A stretch of 64,000 nucleotides of DNA, from assembly GCA_030686995.1 (NCBI GenBank), contig CM060708.1, forward strand, positions 182,779,115-182,843,114, read 5' to 3'. Below are positions 48,391-59,370 of the stretch, in pieces; positions within the stretch are counted from its first letter, which is position 1, and each line of letters starts with the position of its first letter. The position numbers were made by a program, and so were the translations under genes. The notes under the pieces are model-generated. The model saw only the letters and a program-made list of their open reading frames with translations, had not been told where the DNA came from and did not search any database. This stretch comes from Artemisia argyi. Taxonomy: Eukaryota; Streptophyta; Magnoliopsida; Asterales; Asteraceae.

Positions 48391-49717
48391 GTTCCTCATT
48401 GAGGACATCTTTGGGATCGAACTTAGGTTTCAACTTTCTATTGGTTCCCTTAGTGTGGTATGACCTTTCAAACTTTTCTCCATCCGGATCATACAAGGTC
48501 ATTCTAATATGCCATGACCCGTCACCTTCTTTAGGTGGCTTGTCCCACCTCCATTTATACTTATCTCCATCTCTTTTCCATTTATTCAACTCTATATTAA
48601 TAGGCATTACGCTCAAAAACTCAATCATCTTTCTAAAGACTAAGGGGTCCTCAAAGGGATTTAGCTCCTCATCCCTAGCTATGAGTTGTTCTACCGAATG
48701 TGTCTTCTCAACGAAATCCTTTTCTAGATAAAATGGGCATTGAGGTCCTATGAAGTTCCTTTCTATCCAAGGTCCATATCTAGATGGTCTCCTATTCATC
48801 TCTACCCAATGCCGTGTTGGTTCATCATCACAATCATAACTATGCTTCTTAACATCATACACCGACCAAGTATCGCCTTCTCCTACCGCTATCTTGGATT
48901 CCTTGCAATCTATCATGGCATTAGCGGTTGCTAAAAATCCTCTTCCTGCCAATAATGGGCATGTAGTGTCACTAACCATGCCTAGGACGTGAAAATCCGC
49001 TAATATAGTTAACCTTCCTACGTGAACAACTACATCCTTAATCATTCCAACCGGGTGGGCAATACTTCCATCCGCTAGCCCTATCAAAACCTCCGTTTCC
49101 TCTAACTTTCCTAGCTTAAGAGCGGTGAATAAGGATAAGGGAATCAAGTTGAGGCTTGACCCTAAATCGGCTAGTGTGTCGAAAGCTTCGGATCTTCCTA
49201 TCTTACAAGGCAAAACAAATATACCCGGATCATCAAGCTTTTTAGGCAACTTGTTTTGAACGAAGGCGGTCCCATTTTTACCTAGCTTATACTTCTCATA
49301 TTTTTCTAGGAGGGCACTATAGTAAGGAGCACGCGCTAAGACATCAATGACGGGGCGTTCAAGGTGAAGTTCTTTGAATTCATCGTCAAGGTCTTGCGTA
49401 AGAGGTGTTTCAACTATGCTTTTGACTGGCTCTATAGTGGGTGTTTTAGTTGATTGGTCCTTTTGGGGAACTTGGTGTTGTTTGAAACACGTGCTCGTTG
49501 ATTTAACCGAGTAGTATTGTGGACACGAAGTGGGTGACGAAACTGAAGATATGGCATTAACGTTTAGTTTCGGATTCTTGATGGTGTCGCTTGGGAGTGC
49601 TCCCATTTCTCGGTCATTGAGAACTTTCAACAATGCATCAATTCTATTGGTCATCTCGCTTTGATTTTGTTTGAAATCGGCTTCAAACTTAGCTATGTGG
49701 GCTTCTTGAGATGCCAT
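48374..49717 (-). CDS. Retropepsin-like Pro region of the young element (447 residues)
   Basis: Second half of a Gag-Pro polyprotein. The N-terminal part is gag linker (IAKFEADFKQNQSEMTNRID), then a Pro/Thr-rich spacer and the aspartic-protease-like domain at about residues 165-290: GIFVLPCKIGRSEAFDTLAD, then DLGSSLNLIPLSLF (catalytic-type D-L-G-S in place of D-T/S-G), VLIGLADGSIAHPVG, HVLGMVSDTTCPLLAGRGFL. The C-terminal 150 residues (RHWVEMNRRPSRYGPWIERN; KYKWRWDKPP) match no family I know. It is in the same frame as gag, three codons after a TGA. The long antisense ORF 48255-48731 is a shadow. Confidence 0.88.
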   Translation of the reverse strand: MASQEAHIAKFEADFKQNQSEMTNRIDALLKVLNDREMGALPSDTIKNPKLNVNAISSVSSPTSCPQYYSVKSTSTCFKQHQVPQKDQSTKTPTIEPVKSIVETPLTQDLDDEFKELHLERPVIDVLARAPYYSALLEKYEKYKLGKNGTAFVQNKLPKKLDDPGIFVLPCKIGRSEAFDTLADLGSSLNLIPLSLFTALKLGKLEETEVLIGLADGSIAHPVGMIKDVVVHVGRLTILADFHVLGMVSDTTCPLLAGRGFLATANAMIDCKESKIAVGEGDTWSVYDVKKHSYDCDDEPTRHWVEMNRRPSRYGPWIERNFIGPQCPFYLEKDFVEKTHSVEQLIARDEELNPFEDPLVFRKMIEFLSVMPINIELNKWKRDGDKYKWRWDKPPKEGDGSWHIRMTLYDPDGEKFERSYHTKGTNRKLKPKFDPKDVLNEELTRIT

Positions 49718-49723
49718 GAACTT

Positions 49724-50905
49724 TCACATCAATCCTTCAAGATTTTTGGTACTACCATAGTTGTTAGAAGGATTGTTGTTGAAGGTACGGTTGGATGGTG
49801 GACCGTTTGATTGGTAACGATTAGGTGGGTTGGATGAATTGGGTTGATTTTGTTTCCACCTAAGGTTTGGGTGATTTTTCCATGAGGGGTTATATGAATC
49901 ACCGTATGTGTTTGGCTCGGGCTTGAAAGTGTACCACTTATCTCCCGCTTCGTCGGTACGCGTGGATGCGTAGTCCGCAAAAGCTGTTCCGGGGAGTTCC
50001 ACACAATCACGAGTGTCATGGGGACCACTACATAATTCGCATGAAGAAGTGATTTTGTTCACTTGGCTTGAATGCTTCGGAGCTTCGTAAGATTTCATGA
50101 GAAACTTGACTTGGTCCTCAAGTTCCATGATCCTACGGTCGGGAGTGCTTGAATTATTCGAAGGCAAAGATATTGCCTTGACCGTTTTGTTCAAATCACG
50201 GGGATCATTCCAACTTTCGTTGTCATAGAGAGCAAGATCTTCTATGAGTTCCCATGATTGTTCCGCACTAAGATCACGTAGCTTACCACCGGCCGATTGG
50301 TCAATGGTTCGCCTCGTGGAGATGTCGATATGGTCATAGAAGATTTGGACTTGGAGCCAAAGATCTATGCCATGATGAGGGACTTTTTGGAGTAAGTCCT
50401 TGAAACGAGTCCATGCTTCATAAAGAGATTCATTTTGACGTTGTTGAAACATCAAGATGTCATTCCTAAGTTTAGTAGTTCTCCCCGGTGGGAAAAATTG
50501 AGCAAGGAAACGAGTGGTGAGATCATCCCATGTGGTGATGGATCCCGCGGGTAAACGCTCAAGCCATTGACTAGCTTGATCCCGTAGAGAGAATTGGAAT
50601 AGGCGTGAACGGGTAGTCTCTCTAGTTTCAACACCTAGGTCTATGGAATCTACGATTTTGAGGAAGTCCTTAAGGTGTTGGTTTGGATCTTCGGAATGAA
50701 GTCCATGGAATGCACATCCGCTTTGCACCAACCGGATGGTGTCGGATCGCAAGGGGGTCACATTGGCTCCGGTGAGCTCAATGGTGTTTCGGTAGCCTTG
50801 GTGGCTAGGTCGGGAATACTCTCCTAAGGTTCGGGGCCTAAGGGGTTCTAATGGTGGGTTTTGTTGTGGTGGGATGATGGGTTCAAAGATGTTACCACCT
50901 TCCAT
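49724..50905 (-). CDS. Athila-like Gag of the young element (393 residues)
   Basis: Forms the retrotransposon particle in the cytoplasm. Starts at ATG 50905 (MEGGNIFEPIIPPQQNPP), about 170 nt after the PBS. The Retrotrans_gag domain covers roughly residues 90-240 (FSLRDQASQWLERLPAGS, TTWDDLTTRFLAQFFPPG, LYEAWTRFKDLLQKVPHHG). A zinc-knuckle-like CELCSGPHDTRDC lies near residue 300, followed by an Asn/Pro-rich tail. The ORF is open to a TGA (49724-49726). The plus-strand relative has a sense Ser codon there (GLVSNFMSS at about 37570-37596), so gag and pro were one frame. Confidence 0.93.
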   Translation of the reverse strand: MEGGNIFEPIIPPQQNPPLEPLRPRTLGEYSRPSHQGYRNTIELTGANVTPLRSDTIRLVQSGCAFHGLHSEDPNQHLKDFLKIVDSIDLGVETRETTRSRLFQFSLRDQASQWLERLPAGSITTWDDLTTRFLAQFFPPGRTTKLRNDILMFQQRQNESLYEAWTRFKDLLQKVPHHGIDLWLQVQIFYDHIDISTRRTIDQSAGGKLRDLSAEQSWELIEDLALYDNESWNDPRDLNKTVKAISLPSNNSSTPDRRIMELEDQVKFLMKSYEAPKHSSQVNKITSSCELCSGPHDTRDCVELPGTAFADYASTRTDEAGDKWYTFKPEPNTYGDSYNPSWKNHPNLRWKQNQPNSSNPPNRYQSNGPPSNRTFNNNPSNNYGSTKNLEGLM

Positions 50906-51059
50906 GATGTCGGATGGTAAAGAGTTACGAACAAAGGCACGAAGAAATAAGATAGACTAAAGAAGACCTAAAAATAAAAATAAAAATCTTACTAGAAAGG
51001 AATCTAGCAAGTAGACCTAATAAAAAGAAATTCTAACCTAGACAATAACTATTCCCCAG

Positions 51060-51074
51060 GCTGCGGCGCCAAAA
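51060..51074 (-). promoter_or_regulatory. Primer-binding site of the young element
   Basis: Minus strand TTGGCGCCGCAGCC starts a few bases after the LTR; Athila/Tat type. Confidence 0.88.
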
Positions 51075-51077
51075 ACT

Positions 51078-52485
51078 TGATGCGTGGGAATCGCACCTTG
51101 CTTTACCTCTCGAGGGATCTCGCGAGGCTTACAACCCCCACCAGGCAGTGTACCTGATCGTTGTAGTATAGTATAGTGACAAGTACCGGGGGATTGATCG
51201 TTCAGCTTAGGAATAGTGTCGCTAGGATTAGAAAACCTAATTAATAGTTCTAGAGGTGAGAGATGATTATTTTTGTGTTTTTATATTTTTATTAAAGCAA
51301 GTAAAATCTCGGGTTTTGAAGGAGTGGGCGGAATTAGTTGCTAATCAACTAACCCAAAGCTAAGATGCAATCAAAATAAAATAATAAAAATGAAATTAAA
51401 CTAATTAAACTAAGGTTGTGAGCAGTAATTGGAGAAATTGTGTTTACTTAGACTTCATTACTCCCTAGATATCTTTTACATGTTAATTACTTGTTACACT
51501 TGTATGAATGACGGGTTGTATTCCTTAATACCATTCGTGGAGTGGCATACATAACTCCCCAACTCTATGAGCTCTTATCTCCTCCTACACCATGACCCAG
51601 CACAACTATAGGGATTGTAAACAGTGGCTCATGCATTAAATACAACCAATAAAGACCTAGTACGCCTCGGTTCATGTTTCTTAAGACGTTCAAGCATGTT
51701 ACCATTTGGAGATCTGCCAGTTTTCTTAAGCCTAACATATAAATCATTCATTCAAAACAAGAATAGACAAGTAATCAACACATAATCAACATCTAGGTTT
51801 CATTAGATCTAAGCAAACACAAGAGATATCTAGCCTAGCATAGTAGAATTGAGACAAGAACAAAAGATAAACAACCAACACATAGACATATTGATTGAAT
51901 TGAAAGTACACTTATCTCAATTACAATGCAAGGTTTCAAGGGTTTGGAACCCTTGAAAAACCTGTGAAAGAGGCACCAAAATCGTCTTTAGGGTTTCACC
52001 AAAACTTCTCTCCTTTTTTAATGAAAAAACTAGAAAACTATATATAGGAAAATCGTTCTGACGGCGTCAAGAGTTAAATCTGACGCCGTCACCTCGCCGC
52101 CATATACTTCCTCGGACGCCCTAGATCCACTTGTGACGGCCTATGTGACGCCGTCACCACCTTCGGTATTTTATTCTTGGCCACTTTGACGCCGTCACCT
52201 CTCAATCTGACGCCGTCACCAGCTACGGTAAATTATTCTTCATGTCTGACGCCGTCATGCTTTTGGTCTTGACGCCGTCACCTTGTATCTTCAGCTTGGA
52301 TTTTTGGTACTTTGTCGTTTTCTTCACTTTATGCTCCAAAAACGTCCAAAATAGCCTCTTTTCCAGAATTCACTCTCCAAACACCTAAAATCACAAAAGG
52401 AACGATTTAGGGCAATATTTGATCAAATAAAGTCGGATTCGGGCTTAAATGACCCCCTAAAAACGGATCATTTTTCGCCTCATCA
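51078..52485 (-). repeat. 5' LTR of the young gag-pro element
   Basis: 1408 bp. Same as 44481-45867 apart from the extra 21-bp unit at about 52199-52219 and one substitution near 52258 (T here, A in the other copy). Followed by the GTATT duplication. Confidence 0.95.
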
Positions 52486-52507
52486 GTATTGCTCTTCTTT
52501 AGTCATT

Positions 52508-54881
52508 ATGGCCAAAAATTCCAAGTTTATTATTAAAGAACAATAATGTACTCTAACTAGAGAGGAGTTACATGACTTTCTTGAGGAGTATCCCATTCCC
52601 AAAAAGTACAAAATCATGCTTCCCACCAAACACCAGACTATTTTTGATGCCACAAAGGGTTATGTTGGGCTTTATACGCATGTGTTTACTCTGTCAAACT
52701 TAAGGATACCTCTACACCCTTTGATTCTAGAGTTAATACAGTATTACAAAGTACACATATCTAGGTTCAACCCTTTTGGCCTAGCTAAACTCATAACATA
52801 CATTGTAATGTGTAAAACCTACGGGTATGAGCCCAAACTAGCAGTGCTTAGAGGCTTCTTGAACCTATACCCTGCTGGGAATTGGTTGACCTTAGCCAAA
52901 AGGGGTGATGTTGATGTTCCAAACTTGCTTTTAAAACCATTTTCAAATATAATGGGCTGGAAAGGGAGTTTCTTTTATATCCAAGATACAATCATACCTC
53001 CGGAATACCCTAATTTGTTGGATGATACGAACAGGTTTGATAAGAAACGCTTCAATGATGAGCTTCCTTACACCGTTCGAAGGAATCCGTTGTATCAACG
53101 TCTTGCCCGCTATCCAGTGAATGTGCAAACGTTCCCCGAGCCTATCCTATATATGGCTGGTATTTTTGATCACTGTGGGAGGGTTCTCCGTTGAAGCCTG
53201 AAATAGAATGTGATGGAAAAAGTATGTATACTTGTATCTAAATTGATTAAGCAACTTATCTGAAGATATTTATTCTTTTCCTCCTTTTTGCAGAAATGGC
53301 CTTTCGAAACTTTGTGGTATCTGGTGGTGCTAAAGAGGTAAGCTTCCTTCCGAAGGATTCCAATGAAGTCAGCTATGGAGTTGGCTCTCCCTCGGTTTCA
53401 GTCCACAACCAGGAAGGTGATGCTCAAATGATTGAGCCCATAGCTTCTGTCCCTCCAGCAAAGCCTTCAAAGTCATCGAAGCCTGTGAATGTAGAGGAGA
53501 CTTCGCAACTGGTGGAGAATGTTGCTGACTCTGATGATCCCCTCTCCGAGGATAAGCAGGTAACCATCCTTGGCTCTGCATCTGGCATTGTGGATAGGGT
53601 GCGAAACAGGAAAGGTATGAGTGCTAAAGCTGTTAAGGCTACTCCTAAGAGGAAGTTGACATTACCGACCCCTCCTACCAGAAATACTAGGCAGAAGGGA
53701 CAACTTTCCACTCAAATGGCTGTTGAAGTGTTGTAGGAGGATGATGATATCCCTGGTAAGCTCGTGTCTTCTTGTTTTAACAAAATTATAACTATGTATA
53801 CCTGACCCTCGTATGACACACAGGTCTTTAAAATACCAAGGAGCTACCCAACTCTTTAGCCTGCCATCGTCTTGTTGAGCACATCACACCAGCTAGTTGG
53901 AAAAGCACTTTAACTGGTATGCCCATCGAGGAATTATGTGATCTACACGATAAAAGCTATACAAGGCAGGCTGTGTTGGACAATCACCTTAATGCGCGAA
54001 CAAGGGAGGTGGTGCGTACCCTGGAATCTGCTAGAGAGAAAATGGATGCCATTCTGGCAAGGGAAAAGAAGAAAGACCAAGAGTTTGCTGAACTCCAAGC
54101 AAAATGTGAGGAAGCCATCAAGGACTTTGAAAGGAATACACATGTGAAGGACCTTCGTGCTGACATCCGAGACCTAGAGAAGGAGTTGAAGGAAGCTCAA
54201 GCAGAATGCAAAAAGCTACGAAAGGAGGAAGCCAAAATTGTTGGTTATAAACAGGAGATTGCTGATTTAGAATCTAAATGTGAAGGCTTTGAGGAAGAGA
54301 GATCAAAGTTGGATGAACAAGAAACCAAACTACGTGAAGAGTTAGATAGCTTCAAGCGTAAGTTTAAAGCTCTTAGAAAAGATAGGGCTGCTGTGGTCTC
54401 AAAGGTTGTTCCTTATATGGCAATGGAGCTATATCACAACGACGAGGTAGGGAAAGTGATTGCAGATCTTGTGAATGTTGCTATCTATGATGGGAAATGC
54501 ACTACGTTAGAGGAGATTGCTGCGACTGGTAAGCCTGTGGATCTGTCCAAGGTACCTTATTACCGTTCCACGCATAAGGCAGAATATGATAACGCCAACA
54601 ATGCCTTTGCTACAGCAGAGTACCCCTTCCTCGTTGAAGCAACCAAAGATCCGATGGCTTCTGTTGAGACACTTCTTTCTAAGAAACCTCGTAGGGTGAA
54701 GCCACCATCTTTAAGCAAGAAAGGTAATCCTTTAAAGCTTCCATCTGCGAAGACCACCCCTGAGAAGCCTTTGTCTCCGAAAGTAGTTCTTGAGAAGCCC
54801 CAATCTCCAACTGAAAAAGATTTTACTGTGCAGTCTCCTTCTCCACCAACAAGACAAATCTTGAGAAGCCCCTTTCTCTAA
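52508..54881 (+). pseudogene. Antisense additional gene of Tat-2, Transposase_28 type
   Basis: Three-exon gene lying opposite to Tat-2 pol. Exon 1 (ATG 52508 to about 53190) carries the putative gypsy-type transposon domain (PF04195 type: GYVGLYTHVFTLSNLRIPLH, HISRFNPFGLAKLITYIVMC, LYPAGNWLTLAKR, GWKGSFFYIQDTIIPPEYP). Exon 2 (53294-53756) starts MAFRNFVVSGG after a TTTTTGCAG acceptor. Exon 3 (53824-54881) has LPNSLACHRLVEHITPASWK, a long coiled coil (about 54000-54370) and SKVVPYMAMELYHNDEVG. TAA at 52544 and TAG at 53734 break it. Such ORFs are known as additional ORFs in Tat elements; their function is not established. Confidence 0.85.
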
Positions 54882-55974
54882 GCAAGGCAAGCCCCGAGGA
54901 ACTCACCTCCCCCATTCAACAAGAAAGTCCCAAATCTCATGGTAAGTGAAGGCTGCACTGTTTGTAGTAATTTGGCCCCGGGAATGGTATGTACCCTCAA
55001 GACAATATCAACTTATCCTTTGTAGGTTATGACCTACACTTTAGACAATTCATGTTTCATGGTTATGTGGCCTTGGCTTAGACAATATTTCTATCGTCTT
55101 TTCATCAATTATGATATATGCTGCATGTGGTAGCATGGTTAATATATAATGGATTAGGGAAATGTATTCCCACTTTTGTTATTATGTATTTCTTCTCTTT
55201 ACATCATTGATAAACGTCATCATACATCCCAAGGTTGTAGTGAAAGTCCTTATTGTGTGTATTTTGAACCAAGATTTTATAGCAATCATATAATTTGACT
55301 GCCGACGGAGGTTCGCGACCTACTCGATCTCCGTCCTTTTAGTGCGAAGGGCTTCGATTACCCTAAGACTATTTAGGAAAGTTAATTTTAATCATAATGG
55401 ATGCTTAATTATATACAAGACATGAGTGTCTCGAATCATCCTTAGAACATTGAAACCTTTAATTACTTGGCTGAGCAAATCTTTGTTGTCAAATAAAATA
55501 AGAGATTTGAGGGAAGCATTTAATATCATTAAGTGGGTAGGGAGGATTACATATTTTGAAGAAATGAACACTAAGACACGTACCATTAATGCTTCTTTCC
55601 CAAAATGAGAAGAATTCGATACACAAATTGAAAACAAATGATCTGTTTAAAATTGCAAGTCAAGCATATAGAACTTACGAAGGTTATCATTGCTTTGAGT
55701 CATTTAACTTGCATTTCCAAGAGGGGTTGCTAGTGTGTAGACTCAGTTACTGTAGGCATTAGATCTAGCCCTCGACATTTTCTCTTCCTTCTTTGACCAG
55801 ATGGGAGGGGGAACCTTCGTTTGTTATAACTGGAACTTGTTTAGTTAAATGGGTAGGTTCCGTTAGAGCTGAATCACCAAGCGCCTTCGTGTTTCAACGT
55901 GCCACAGATTTTGAGTCCTCTAGGACGAAAAGATTGTAAGTGTCTAGCCTTGTGACTAACCAAAGGCTTTTCAT
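54882..55974. other. Spacer between the antisense gene and RNase H relic
   Basis: No coding text. Integrase would be expected here on the minus strand but is not recognisable. Contains GACGGAGG...CCTCCGTC-like inverted text near 55300-55345. Confidence 0.55.
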
Positions 55975-57120
55975 CTAAGACTGGTCCACAGCTTTTTGAT
56001 CTGCCTTCGAACCACCAGAGAGTAATCTACCCTCACTTTTTATCCTGAAGGCTTCTTTCTTGGGAGATGTACTAGCTTGGCCTGGTTCAGAGGATACACT
56101 CGTGGGTGTCTGACCATTGACAAAGTTGTCATCATGATATTCGATATCATGCTCTCCTAACTCGATCGCCCATTTGGCTATTCTTTGTATCGTATCGGGA
56201 TTTGAGAGCATCCGTTTGATTAGCCTATCAGTAAGCACCCTGATGGGATGATCTTGGAAGTACTTTCGAAAATGCCTCGTGGCATTTACCAAAGCCAGAA
56301 TTAGCCTTTCTGTTTTTGTATAATTCTGCTCAATTCCTTGCAAGGCCCTACTAGCAAAGTCACTGATGCCATCGAAGGGTAATGCGAGATGTAGGAATAA
56401 CACTTCGTTTTCAGCTGGGGCTGTGAAGGTTGGTAAGATTTCCATGCATTCCTTCCACCTCTGAAAGGCTGCTTCAGCTTCCATGCTCCATCGGAAGGTT
56501 GTTTTACGGGTGTCCATGATATAATTCTTAAAGAATGATGAAGACCCGACCCCCTTCGAAAGAAACTCGTTGAGTGCCTCTAGCCTAGTTTCCAAACTAT
56601 GGGCCCCTTCTAAAAAATTCTGAGCCTGTTTACTTAGATTAGCCTTTACCCTAGGGAGATTAGCCTGAACCCTTCGGTTTGTAATCTGTTTTTCCTTTGG
56701 TTGACCTTTTTCAACACCAAAGGAGCACATCTTTGGGTTTAGCATCATGTTGTTTCTTCTTAATTGAACGAACGTCTCTTTAATATCGGAGTGTAGGTCT
56801 TCCTCCGTCTTGCTTTTTATGACCATGTAGCCAGCATAGGCTTCCAGATTCCTTCCCATTTGATTGTCGAAAGCTTTTTCTATTAACCGTTAGTATGTAG
56901 CCTCCGCGTTCTTTAGACCAAAAGGTACTTTCCTATAACAGTAGTCGCTTTTCCCCACGTGAAAGGCTGTCTTTTCCTCGTCTTCCTCTGCCATCTGTAT
57001 CTGGTGATACCCTTTGTTCGTGCTGAGGAAACATTTTAGGCGATAATCCGATGGTGACTTTGATCTCCAATCTTTTTCTATCAGAAGCCAATCATCTTTA
57101 GTACAGGCCTTGTTGACGTC
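55975..57120 (-). pseudogene. Tat-2 reverse transcriptase-RNase H relic
   Basis: Reads from 57120: DVNKACTKDDW, KCFLSTNKGYHQIQMAEEDE, EKTAFHVGKSDYCYRKVPFG, LKNAEATY, stop, then from 56859 GRNLEAYAGYMVIKSKTEED. The catalytic YVDD is replaced by YAGY, so the enzyme would be dead. NNMMLNPKMCSFGVEKG, then FRWSMEAEAAFQRWKECMEI and EQNYTKTERLILALVNATRH follow in one open frame of 294 codons. The RNase H catalytic core appears truncated and no integrase follows. It is cut at 57121 by an inserted LTR. Confidence 0.88.
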
Positions 57121-57901
57121 TGTTGATATAAATAATGCGTAAAGACGTTATTAATATTTTTCGATATCCCTATGTTTTGGCGATCACAAAATATAAAATC
57201 ATTAAACGTAAAATCATTACGTAAATAAGTATTTAGTGACAAAATATCATTATATCCAACTAATTCACTTAAGGTATGAATAAACAAGTGCCTAATACAT
57301 TTTATGATCAAAGGAAGGTTTATTTACTAATTACAAATTATATAAAATGGTATAAACATTTTATATATTTTAGAAAAAACACTTTTGGTAATTAAAGGAA
57401 AATATTTATTTCACAATAAATAAATGAATTCAAATTTTTAACCAAATTCAGTTAAATTTTCACCAAATAAACTTTCCCCAGAAAAGACAAAGAAAACTAG
57501 CCGTTACTGTGGGCGGCCCCCTTAATTTTAAGGGGGCCGGCACACAATTAAGGGGGCCATCATATGCTCCTGTGTCAGATTTCTTTGCCTATAAATACTG
57601 GTTCAAATCTGAATTTTTTCCTCACCTTTTGCACTAAAACTTTCTGTTCTAATTCTCTAAAATCATCTTCCTAAATCCTTTGATCATAAACATATTAGTT
57701 CTTGTTTCAAGTGATCCAATCCTTCATCATTCAAAGTGCAAGAGAAGAATACTCCTCCAACATCTTGTTAAGAAGTATTGTAGGCTTGAGTATATTGTGA
57801 AGGTGTAGAAGTTGTGTAATAGATAAATCTAGGTGTGTTAGTAGTTGTGAATAGAAGTAGTTGTGTTGGGTAGAAGTATAAGTAGTGTTGTGAAAAAGAA
57901 G
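57121..57901 (+). mobile_element. SIRE-like LTR, plus orientation, truncated by a second insertion
   Basis: Begins TGTTGATATAAATAATG at 57121, directly in the Tat-2 RT gene. The palindromic GC cassette (57511-57560) precedes a TATA box CCTATAAATAC (57588-57598). It ends where the minus-strand SIRE-like element enters. The remainder lies beyond the window. Confidence 0.8.
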
Positions 57902-58116
57902 TGTGGAAAACTAGAAGGGGGGGGGGGGGTTGAATAGTTTTGCGTCTTTTTAATAAGAATTTGCTTTTCAAAGGATTGATATTAATTGTAAAGACCTTTG
58001 AAGCTAAAGTATAGATACAAACCTAATTCACATATATTATATATATATACACTACTTGTTTAAAGTGTTGAATAGAAATTATGATTTCATATATCTCACT
58101 TAATTACAAGTTTGTA

Positions 58117-58117
<1 letters not shown>

Positions 58118-58198
<81 letters not shown>
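58118..58198. repeat. (TA)n microsatellite
   Basis: About 40 TA units within the U5 part of the LTR. Confidence 0.97.
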
Positions 58199-58201
<3 letters not shown>

Positions 58202-58619
58202 CTTAGTAATTGTTTATACTTATATTTTACCAAAGTATAATTAATGTTTTAAATGGAACCTAGTTTGATCTTTATGTGAAATCAATATATGCACAACAGA
58301 CAATATTAGCAATATATGAAAAGCTAGTAAGTAAGCAAGTAAAGAGTGAGAGTTGGAAAGATCAAACCGAGAGACAAAGGATTTATAGTGGTTCGGCTAC
58401 AAGGACACCTTCCTTGCCCTACTCCACTCCCCGAGCACCGAACTCGAGAGTTTTCTTCACTAAGTCAATAACCTCCCTTATGGCGGAGAAAACCGTACAC
58501 ACCAAAAGCTTACACCAATTAACGACACAAAGCAAGATGTCGAGTTCTAATCGTAGCTAGAACCAATCTCACACCAAATAACACACCACTTCTTCTTCAC
58601 ACCTTTGCACTACTTCAAT

Positions 58620-58880
58620 ACTACTTCACACCACAAATATCTTCACACCTTCAAGGCACTAATGTCTTGACACCTTCAAGCCACCAATGTCTTCACACCT
58701 TTAAGCCACTAATGTCTTGACACCTTCAAGTCACTAATGTCTTCACCCCTTTAAGCTACTAATGTCTTGACACTTTCAAGCCACTAATGTCTTCACACCT
58801 TCAAGCTACTAAAGTCTTCACAACTTCAATCTACTAATGTCTTCAAGTCTTCTACACTTGGAACCCTTAATATCTTCACA
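58620..58880. repeat. CACTAATGTCTTCACACCTT tandem repeat
   Basis: About ten contiguous units of roughly 25-26 bp with T/C and G/C variants. Equivalent in position to the CTTCACCCAAACCAAGCC repeats of element 1. Confidence 0.9.
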
Positions 58881-59288
58881 CCAAGTTCCTATTGCTACAA
58901 TCTCCTATCACCAATACTATCTAACCCTTCTTCTCCACTTCAAGTTCCACTTTACACTTACACCAATTCTAGATTCTTCAACTAAATCTAGCTAACTAAT
59001 ACATACACCTTATTCACCAATGAATGAAAGATTTACAAGAAAATATAGACAAGCAACTTAGATAGCAAGATGATACTAAGTTGTAATACTTCTAATAGAA
59101 GTATTCTTCTCTTTGCACTTTGAATGTTGAGGCTTGAATCACTTTGAAACAAAGATCAAAGTATATAAGATCAAAGGATTATTTGAGAAAGGAAATGGAT
59201 GTTTAGATCTGAAAGTTTCTGGTGCAAAGAAGTGAGAAAAATATGTGGAATGATCCAATATTTATAGGGCCAGAAAATACTGTTCGGG

Positions 59289-59370
59289 AGCGTGCCGGTC
59301 CCCTTAATTGTAGGCCGGTCCCCTTAATGATTAAGGGGGCCGCCTAGTAAAATTAAGGGGGCCGCCCTCC
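59289..59370. repeat. GC-rich palindromic cassette in U3 (element 2)
   Basis: GCCGGTCCCCTTAATTG, then GGCCGGTCCCCTTAAT paired with ATTAAGGGGGCCGCC (59313-59344), then AATTAAGGGGGCCGCCC. It starts about 20 bp upstream of the TATA box on the minus strand. Confidence 0.92.

Larger units (their letters stand above)
44481..52485 (-). mobile_element. Young Athila-like non-autonomous gag-pro element, complete
   Basis: Complete minus-strand element of 8.0 kb: LTRs 44481-45867 and 51078-52485, perfect 5-bp duplication GTATT (44476-44480, 52486-52490), PBS 51060-51074, gag 49724-50905, pro 48374-49717, hairpin plus PPT at 45868-45908. LTRs seem identical except for one 21-bp unit gained or lost and one A/T change, so it inserted very recently. 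RT, RNase H and integrase are absent, so it depends on another element. It is inserted into the leader of the Tat-2 antisense gene. Confidence 0.95.
39327..57120 (-). mobile_element. Tat-type Ty3 element 2 (Tat-2), 3' part, with nested insertions
   Basis: Minus-strand element: 3' LTR 39327-39950, PPT 39951-39961, antisense gene, spacer, RT-RNase H relic 55975-57120. Interrupted by a solo LTR (40436-44342) and a gag-pro element (44481-52485). The 5' part is cut by an LTR at 57121 and is not recovered in the window. Integrase is missing between RNase H and the antisense gene. Confidence 0.8.

Noticed and set aside
48255..48731. 158-residue plus-strand ORF
   Set aside because: Shadow of the 447-residue Pro frame on the other strand.
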